Positions 6,370-10,944 of a stretch of DNA of 10,944 nt are shown piece after piece; position 1 is the first letter of the stretch; every line of letters begins with the position of its first letter. The stretch spans positions 1 to 10,944 of the forward strand of contig CAYRYR010000087.1 in assembly GCA_964428385.1 (NCBI GenBank). Direction: 5' to 3'. A model generated the notes under the pieces. The model had not been told where the DNA came from and searched no databases. It saw nothing but the letters and a program-made list of their open reading frames with translations. Source of the DNA: JAFGOM01 sp964428385 (GTDB lineage Archaea > Halobacteriota > Methanomicrobia > Methanomicrobiales > Methanospirillaceae). The translations under genes and the position numbers were made by a program.

Positions 6370-7013
6370 TTTATTCATCACTGATGCTTTTCATTGGATT
6401 TCTGATAAATTTTATCTGTGCCATTATCATTATCCGTGGGATTTACTACTCAAAACAGAAGGATTATAGTTTTATCTTTACGTTTATGGTTTTCAATACC
6501 GTCATCTATTTTGTGATGAATCTTTTTACCAGCGTTGAACTCTCTATTGGTGTTGGTTTTGGGTTATTTGCGTTATTCTCGGTTCTCAGATACCGGACAG
6601 AGACGGTTCCGATACGGGAGATGACGTACCTGTTTGTGATGGTTGCACTCCCGGTAATAAATTCGGTCTTTTATGGCAACGGCTCTTATGAGAGTCTCTT
6701 TGTATCAGATCTGCTCATAATAAGTGTTTTATGGATGATGGAAAAGGGGTGGGGTTTTAGGTATGAAAAACAGCAACACATCACATACGAACGGGTAGAT
6801 CTGATTAACCCTGCACGAAGAGAAGAGTTATATGCTGATCTTTCAGCCAGAATCGGACGAGAGATAATTAGTCATGATATTCTTCATATTGATTATCTTC
6901 GTGATACTGCCGAACTCCTTGTCAGGTTTTCCCCTGATAAGAATGATGGTACTGATTCCCGGCAATTGGATAAAGCACAGGATGATGGATTTATGGCATC
7001 CCCTGATACCTAA
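6363..7013 (+). CDS. DUF4956 membrane protein
   Basis: The product is 216 residues. About four to five hydrophobic segments lie near residues 5-28, 35-56, 62-76, 88-104 and 112-126, followed by a soluble C-terminal part (about 130-216), probably cytosolic. The strongest family signature is G-V-G-F-G-L-F-A-L-F-S-V-L-R-Y-R-T-E (63-80), then the E-M-T-Y-L-F segment (86-91), as in DUF4956 proteins. The family has no established reaction but is repeatedly found next to VTC-domain genes (recalled knowledge, not searched here), suggesting a membrane platform or channel for the VTC enzyme's product, by analogy with the transmembrane subunits of yeast VTC. The start overlaps the VTC stop by 7 bases. 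The last 25 residues are Asp/Ser-rich and look disordered. This is the last gene of the operon. Confidence 0.87.
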   Translation: MLIYSSLMLFIGFLINFICAIIIIRGIYYSKQKDYSFIFTFMVFNTVIYFVMNLFTSVELSIGVGFGLFALFSVLRYRTETVPIREMTYLFVMVALPVINSVFYGNGSYESLFVSDLLIISVLWMMEKGWGFRYEKQQHITYERVDLINPARREELYADLSARIGREIISHDILHIDYLRDTAELLVRFSPDKNDGTDSRQLDKAQDDGFMASPDT

Positions 7014-7262
7014 ATTGCATTAGTGGATTGACTGATGCTTCGCATGAGGGTTGGTTTTCTGGTATTATCCTGCCAGATACAGTCTATTCATTGTAATCAT
7101 TTGTTCTAAATACCATATGGCATATCAGATGTATTCCTCATTGTTCTCATTTCATCATATTTCCAGGTGAATTTCTATACCATCTACTCTTTAACTATCC
7201 GATCTGACTGAATGATACCATGGAAATTAAGATAAAAAGAGAGTGTCAATTTGCATCATCAG

Positions 7263-7268
7263 AAAAAA
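7263..7268 (-). terminator. T-run terminator of the duplicated-domain gene
   Basis: Six T on the minus strand, about 27 bases after the stop at 7296. The 7014-7295 interval between the converging genes otherwise shows only a short stem (tctgg/ccaga near 7057-7076) and no clear plus-strand terminator. Confidence 0.35.
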
Positions 7269-7295
7269 GGATAAAATAACATCAAAATAGACCTT

Positions 7296-7961
7296 TTACT
7301 CTACCCTGAAGCCATACCAGTTCCCGGCGTCCAGGTGCTCTGGATTGTAGCCATAACTGCCGTTAAAAGAATTCAGATCCTCAGACAGGGTAAACAAAAT
7401 GGCTCCGGTCTCATTCCATGTACCCAGAAACCTGGTTTCATCATCATTCAGGGTTCCTTTAACTGGGCCGTTCGGATTAGGGATTTTCCCGATAACCTCA
7501 AAAGTCCCAGAGACCCTCGAATCGTTTCTGGTAAGATGAAAGATATGACTATCTGAAATCCAGGTTCCGGACCATCCATCCGTATCCTCTCCGGTAAAGG
7601 TAAATGTTCCGCCGTTTGTTGCATTGGTGTAATATCCCCAGGAACCGGAAAGGAAATTGGTATCGTTCTCTTTTGTAAGCAGTACGGGTCCAACCTGGCT
7701 CCAAAATCCGGTAAAGGTTTTTTCATCCTCGCTTACGATTCCATTGATCCACCCTGCATCAGCAGAACCCGGCAGATTGGATCGAAATATTCCGATAATG
7801 TTGTTCCCGTTCTGGATGAACTGGTACTGAAATAATTCTGAATCCCATATTCCGGTCCAGTTTGCCTGTCCAAAAGAACTGGTACCGTTTTCAGATCCCA
7901 AAACAAAACCACTCATCATCACGATAATTAGAAAAGAGACCCATAGGATGTGTCTGTTCAT
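7296..7961 (-). CDS. Exported beta-rich protein with two tandem domains
   Basis: The product is 221 residues and the family is not recognised. A signal peptide occupies about residues 1-22. The mature part is two copies of one domain: W-T-G-I-W-D (35-40) aligns with W-S-G-T-W-I (130-135), F-T-G-F-W-S-Q-V-G-P-V-L (83-94) with F-L-G-T-W-N-E-T-G-A-I-L (178-189), and L-S-G-S-W-G-Y (104-110) with F-N-G-S-Y-G-Y (199-205). Each unit is about 90 residues of short strands with G-x-W turns, resembling a small beta-barrel or calycin-like fold (inference). Seven N-x-S/T sequons suggest S-layer-style glycosylation. No lipobox, C-terminal anchor or catalytic motif is seen. The start ATG at 7961 has only a weak ribosome binding site (GAAGTGA) and a TATA-like ttattatg lies about 40 bases upstream. 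R2 copy B lies about 90 bases upstream. Confidence 0.8.
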   Translation of the reverse strand: MNRHILWVSFLIIVMMSGFVLGSENGTSSFGQANWTGIWDSELFQYQFIQNGNNIIGIFRSNLPGSADAGWINGIVSEDEKTFTGFWSQVGPVLLTKENDTNFLSGSWGYYTNATNGGTFTFTGEDTDGWSGTWISDSHIFHLTRNDSRVSGTFEVIGKIPNPNGPVKGTLNDDETRFLGTWNETGAILFTLSEDLNSFNGSYGYNPEHLDAGNWYGFRVE

Positions 7962-8050
7962 AGTACTTCACTTCTTATATCAGGAATGAGGTTCGCTCAT
8001 AATAAAGAATGTTGTGAATATAGTTAATGGCAAAATTTTCCAGAAAGTGT

Positions 8051-8115
8051 GCCTTAATCTATGCAGCGCGATTAGCGTGCACGTCTTCTAAATAACCGCC
8101 GTTTCACTTCGATTA
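8051..8115. repeat. Dispersed repeat R2, copy B
   Basis: Ungapped match to 898-962, 53 of 65 identical, same orientation. It lies in the interval between the divergent duplicated-domain gene and the methyltransferase pseudogene. Conserved core agcgtgcac contains the palindrome gtgcac. Confidence 0.7.
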
Positions 8116-8130
8116 TTCCAATGCGTTATG

Positions 8131-8176
8131 CCGGGCACTATAATAGTCTTTTCTGTCAGACAATGGTTCTGCCCGG
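8131..8176. repeat. Inverted repeat upstream of the methyltransferase pseudogene
   Basis: ccgggca (8131-8137) and tgcccgg (8170-8176) are perfect 7-bp inverted arms around a 32-base loop. It could be an operator or RNA stem in the divergent promoter region; a TATA-like catatttat follows at about 8201-8210. Confidence 0.4.
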
Positions 8177-8247
8177 ATATCCTCCAACAGATAACCAATA
8201 ACATATTTATCCGGGTTACATGTATAAGGTGACAGGCATGTAATTCT

Positions 8248-9106
8248 GTGTATTCAACAGAAGATGAGTATCGGGAGTATTATACCGTGAGATCACCAGA
8301 TAACCAATCATTCACCTGGAATGCTGCAGACTATAGTACAAGTTCTCTTGCACAGCAGATCTGGGGCAGATGAACTTATCGAGAAACTCAGGCTATCCGG
8401 AAATGAACTGGTGCTTGACATTGGTTGTGGTGATGAAGGTGACTTTAGCAATAGCAGAGCCAGGTACCAAAAGGATTAGTAACCGGTATTGACTCGTCGC
8501 CTGAGATGATCTCTTTTGCTGTGCATCAGTATCCCGCAAAATACCTGTCCAAATCTTTCTTTTACCCTGATGGATGCCTCCAACCTGACGTTTCACAACA
8601 CATTTGACAGGATATTCTCAAATGCTGCACTACACCGGATCTCTGATCACCAGCCAGTTCTTACAGGGATAGCACGAATTCTGCAATTGGGAGGATCTAT
8701 GGTGATCCAGATGGGAGGAAAAGGGAATGCAGACCCAGGCATTCGAAGCACTTGGAATCCTTTTAAAAGACAAATGCTGGTATCAGTACTTTCTGGATTT
8801 CTCATTCGCGTACAGTTCTTTGGCACTGAAGAGTACCGGGAGTGGATAATCAAAGCAGGACTTCTCCCGGTAAGGGCAGAATTAATTCCAAAGGATATGA
8901 CCCATCAGACCCGGGAGAGTTTTGCCGGATGGATTCGTACCACCTGGCACCCCTATTTGCAGCGGATTCCAACCGATCTTCATACCGTATTTATTGAATC
9001 ACTCATCAATCAGTATCTCTTCTTATATCCGGCTGATGAAGAGGGGATAATCTATGTGGGTATGGTACGACTGGAAGTGGAAGCAAAGAGATGCCAGACG
9101 CTCTGA
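8248..9106 (+). pseudogene. Frameshifted class I SAM-dependent methyltransferase
   Basis: Reading across frames gives one methyltransferase of roughly 285 residues. It begins near a GTG at 8248 (V-Y-S-T-E-D-E-Y) and includes F-T-W-N-A-A-D-Y-S, the AdoMet motif L-V-L-D-I-G-C-G-D (about 8408-8434), then K-V-T-L-A-I-A, L-V-T-G-I-D-S-S-P-E-M-I, and an intact second half from about 8540 with F-D-R-I-F-S-N-A-A-L-H and M-V-I-Q-M-G-G. Frame breaks fall near 8360-8370 (a TGA stop follows at 8371), 8434-8436, 8456-8463 and 8535-8545. The usual Trp of the A-L-H-W motif reads Arg. The family resembles trans-aconitate/BioC-type methyltransferases; substrate unknown. The surviving 196-codon frame (8516-9106) lacks the AdoMet-binding half, so it should be inactive. 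Sequencing error is the alternative, but four breaks within 190 bases argue for decay. Confidence 0.82.
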
Positions 9107-9171
9107 ATGTATATATTGCATCGGCATCGTTTTGGTGGTCTTCAGCTGATAAGAAAATTGCGCCTGACACA

Positions 9172-10455
9172 TCATTTTGCACCATCGGATATCACAATAT
9201 CGCCCTTGGTAGATATGGAATCCCACAGAAGATTGGTATCTTTCAGATACTGGTCAAGATGAGTAATCTGAAATGTACCGTCTGATTCAACAGGGGCTGT
9301 CATCACAATTGTTATCAGGTCGCCAGATTCGTCTCGAACTACTACCGTTATGGTACAGGATCTGGCTGTTTGGGGATGCCACTGTATATACTCTCCATCT
9401 TTCTCGATCTGTATTGATCCCACTATTACCTGGTTACTCTCCTGTATTACCCGCATGAGTTGGATATGGACCTTTGATGTCTGAAGCTGATCTTCTGGAT
9501 GTTCTTCTCCATTTTCCAATAAAAGATTATCAGATTCTGATTTTGACTGCAAAGACACGGATATCTCGTTACTTCCCGGTTGGTACCCCTCTTTTTCAAC
9601 TTCCACACGAATCCAGATTCGCCCGCTGCTCATCTGTGGCCAGATGCCGGTTATCACCCCTGTTCCTTTAGAATCAGTGGTAAATGATGCTGCAGGGATC
9701 GGGGTATCAGATCCAGAAGAGAAGATGATTGTCCCATTTATATCGGCAATCGCTCTGCCATCCTGATCAGATACCTGAATGGTGAGAGAGAATGGATCCC
9801 CTGGTTGGTATTCGGATGCATCAGTAAGTATTTCAGGATAGAGCATCAATGATGGCGTTTTTACAATATCGATTGTCTCCGGGGGACCTTCAGGTGCTTT
9901 TAGGATCTGAACACATCTTTGGATGTATTCCGAGGGATCTTCAAAATGGGTTTCATAGCCTTCTGGATCTACTTTTCGGTTATAAGCACACCAAACGCTG
10001 TAATTTCCGGTGATATATCCGATCTCACATCCTATCGGTGGTCCACCAGCATAAGAATCGTAGATATCCTGATAATATCCAATCTCACCGATATCTATCA
10101 GTTCTCTCTTTCCGTATCCTGATGACGGGTCTCCCTGAGAGTCATCGATAGTCTGTTGGATAGCTGCAACCTCACTATCATGTGCTGCGGGTTCAAAATT
10201 AAAAACGGTTATTCGGAAAAAGATACGCACACCTTCCCTGGGTGGATTATATTTTTTCGACTGATAATACGTGTAGGCGATATCGATAGAATCCTGAGAG
10301 ATCTGGTGATCTCCAAAGGGGGTACATGAGTACGGATCAAAGAGTGACTGGATCTCACCAGTAGAAGGAACCAGATCTTCCTTATCCATCGCCTGTCCGT
10401 GTGATACCAGAAGCAGGAGGAGAACAATGAGGGGAATCAAAGCATTTCTGGTCAT
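9172..10455 (-). CDS. Exported protein with Ig-like domain, function unknown
   Basis: The product is 427 residues. A clear signal peptide (hydrophobic core 7-18, likely cleavage after H-G-Q-A at 22) precedes a first region (about 23-190) of unrecognised fold with four Cys (44, 143, 156, 181) that may pair outside the cell. Residues about 205-302 form an Ig-like or alpha2-macroglobulin-type beta domain: E-Y-Q-P-G-D-P-F-S-L-T-I-Q-V-S-D (215-230), D-S-K-G-T-G-V-I-T-G (261-270) and W-I-R-V-E-V-E-K-E-G-Y (281-291). An acidic linker (304-325) leads to a final beta-rich region (about 328-425) of unknown family. There is no C-terminal anchor, so the protein may be secreted or bound to the S-layer. 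The start at 10455 is supported by GAGGTG four bases upstream. The gene converges with the methyltransferase pseudogene. Confidence 0.85.
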   Translation of the reverse strand: MTRNALIPLIVLLLLLVSHGQAMDKEDLVPSTGEIQSLFDPYSCTPFGDHQISQDSIDIAYTYYQSKKYNPPREGVRIFFRITVFNFEPAAHDSEVAAIQQTIDDSQGDPSSGYGKRELIDIGEIGYYQDIYDSYAGGPPIGCEIGYITGNYSVWCAYNRKVDPEGYETHFEDPSEYIQRCVQILKAPEGPPETIDIVKTPSLMLYPEILTDASEYQPGDPFSLTIQVSDQDGRAIADINGTIIFSSGSDTPIPAASFTTDSKGTGVITGIWPQMSSGRIWIRVEVEKEGYQPGSNEISVSLQSKSESDNLLLENGEEHPEDQLQTSKVHIQLMRVIQESNQVIVGSIQIEKDGEYIQWHPQTARSCTITVVVRDESGDLITIVMTAPVESDGTFQITHLDQYLKDTNLLWDSISTKGDIVISDGAK

Positions 10456-10459
10456 AGGG

Positions 10460-10465
10460 CACCTC
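10460..10465 (-). promoter_or_regulatory. Ribosome binding site of the Ig-like protein gene
   Basis: GAGGTG on the minus strand, four bases before the ATG at 10455. A TATA-like atatatt lies farther upstream on the minus strand at about 10496-10502, suiting a short leader. Confidence 0.6.
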
Positions 10466-10650
10466 TATAGATAAATAACCATATCATCATAAGGTAATAT
10501 ATCTTCTGTCAGGAGGATGCAGACGTGAAATAATCCTGTTCTCTGTTATACAGCCTTTTTCGTTTTCTTTCAATCAACCAGATGACCCGATTCATTTACC
10601 TCAACATCCCCGCCTCTTTCGAATTTATCCGAATCCGCGTTCATAGGATG

Positions 10651-10757
10651 GGAGTTACGCAAATGAGTCTTAATTTAAAATTATGGGACCCAGGTCTGAT
10701 ACTTAATAAGAAAATTATGTTTTATTGGTTAGTAAAATTCTCACGCTGCGTAACTCC
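10651..10757. mobile_element. MITE-like 107-bp inverted-repeat element
   Basis: ggagttacgca (10651-10661) and tgcgtaactcc (10747-10757) are perfect 11-bp terminal inverted repeats. The similarity continues imperfectly inwards (aatgagtcttaattta against gcgtgagaattttacta when the right arm is reversed). The interior is very AT-rich and has no gene, as expected for a non-autonomous element mobilised by a transposase elsewhere. No clear target-site duplication is visible. The right-end motif GTTACGCAGCGT recurs at 1191-1202, which may be a remnant of a related element. Confidence 0.55.
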
Positions 10758-10825
10758 TGTAAGATAAACCTGCTAAAATCACTGGCGTTTCAAATCAAAT
10801 GAATTGGAATTGCAAGTAATTTCAA

Positions 10826-10944
10826 GGAGGCTGTCCGAGAATGGTAAATTACTCATTTTGATAATTCAGTTTGACCTTCATATGCAAATTATAGTATAAT
10901 GCCAAACTTTCTGAATTAATCCAGAATGATTGGCTTATACTATG
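10826..10944. mobile_element. Possible IS end with nested inverted repeats
   Basis: ggctgtccgagaat (10829-10842) resembles terminal sequences of transposons of the IS1182 type as I recall them; this is weak. Downstream, atagtataatgccaa (10891-10905) and ttggcttatactat (10930-10943) form a 14-bp stem with one bulged base, extended inwards by ttctg/ccagaa. The element, if real, runs past the window edge and no transposase is visible here. Confidence 0.3.

Larger units (their letters stand above)
10466..10944. other. Gene-free end region with mobile-element debris
   Basis: After the promoter of the Ig-like gene no gene is seen. A 61-codon plus-strand open frame (10582-10767) is only chance reading through the MITE-like element. 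The rest holds that element, a possible IS end and a long hairpin at the window edge. Confidence 0.55.

Noticed and set aside
7050..7076. Hairpin tctgg/ccaga as terminator of the DUF4956 operon
   Set aside because: The stem is only about five base pairs and no T-run follows it.
8516..9106. Treating the 196-codon frame as a complete gene
   Set aside because: It is only the C-terminal part of a methyltransferase whose AdoMet-binding half lies upstream in other frames; annotated as a pseudogene instead.
1..10944. CRISPR array or defence-system cassette
   Set aside because: No regularly spaced repeats and no nuclease, helicase or toxin-like genes are visible.

Overview
The window looks like chromosomal DNA of a methanogenic archaeon, probably Methanospirillum or a close relative in the Methanomicrobiales. 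This is inference from three things: moderately AT-rich DNA with archaeal TATA-like boxes and T-run terminators, a small Cys-rich zinc-ribbon protein and a methanopterin-synthase-type metallo-beta-lactamase of kinds familiar from methanogens, and several exported proteins rich in N-x-S/T sequons. No tRNA, rRNA or CRISPR array was seen.

Layout. 1-1370: a minus-strand lipoprotein gene (95-772) followed by a gene-free stretch. A 50-bp direct repeat (R1) lies at 6-55 and 1285-1334, and one copy of a second dispersed repeat (R2) lies at 898-962. 1371-3017: a 52-residue zinc-ribbon protein on the plus strand, then a minus-strand MBL-fold hydrolase and a minus-strand FMN-binding pyridoxamine-phosphate-oxidase-like protein. 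3018-3820: about 800 bp without a convincing gene, ending in a perfect 9-bp inverted repeat next to the following start codon. 3821-7013: the centrepiece, a tightly overlapping three-gene operon encoding an exported CotH-family kinase-like protein with Met/Gly-rich inserts, a VTC-type (CYTH/triphosphate tunnel) polyphosphate polymerase domain protein, and a DUF4956 membrane protein. 7296-7961: an exported beta-rich protein made of two tandem copies of one domain. 8051-8115: the second copy of R2. 8248-9106: a class I SAM-dependent methyltransferase broken by four frameshifts. 9172-10455: a large exported protein with an Ig-like domain. 10456-10944: mobile-element debris, consisting of a 107-bp MITE-like inverted repeat and a possible IS end with a long hairpin running to the window edge.

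How the parts fit. The cotH-like/VTC/DUF4956 genes overlap by 1 and 7 bases and each downstream gene has its own ribosome binding site inside the upstream gene, so they are almost certainly co-translated. A cytosolic triphosphate-tunnel enzyme, a membrane partner and an exported kinase-like protein suggest an envelope system that links polyphosphate (or a related phosphate polymer) with modification of an exterior target. That function is inference. The other exported proteins and the lipoprotein add an envelope flavour but show no direct link. The flanks carry several repeats and a dead gene, consistent with an accessory, rearranging region.
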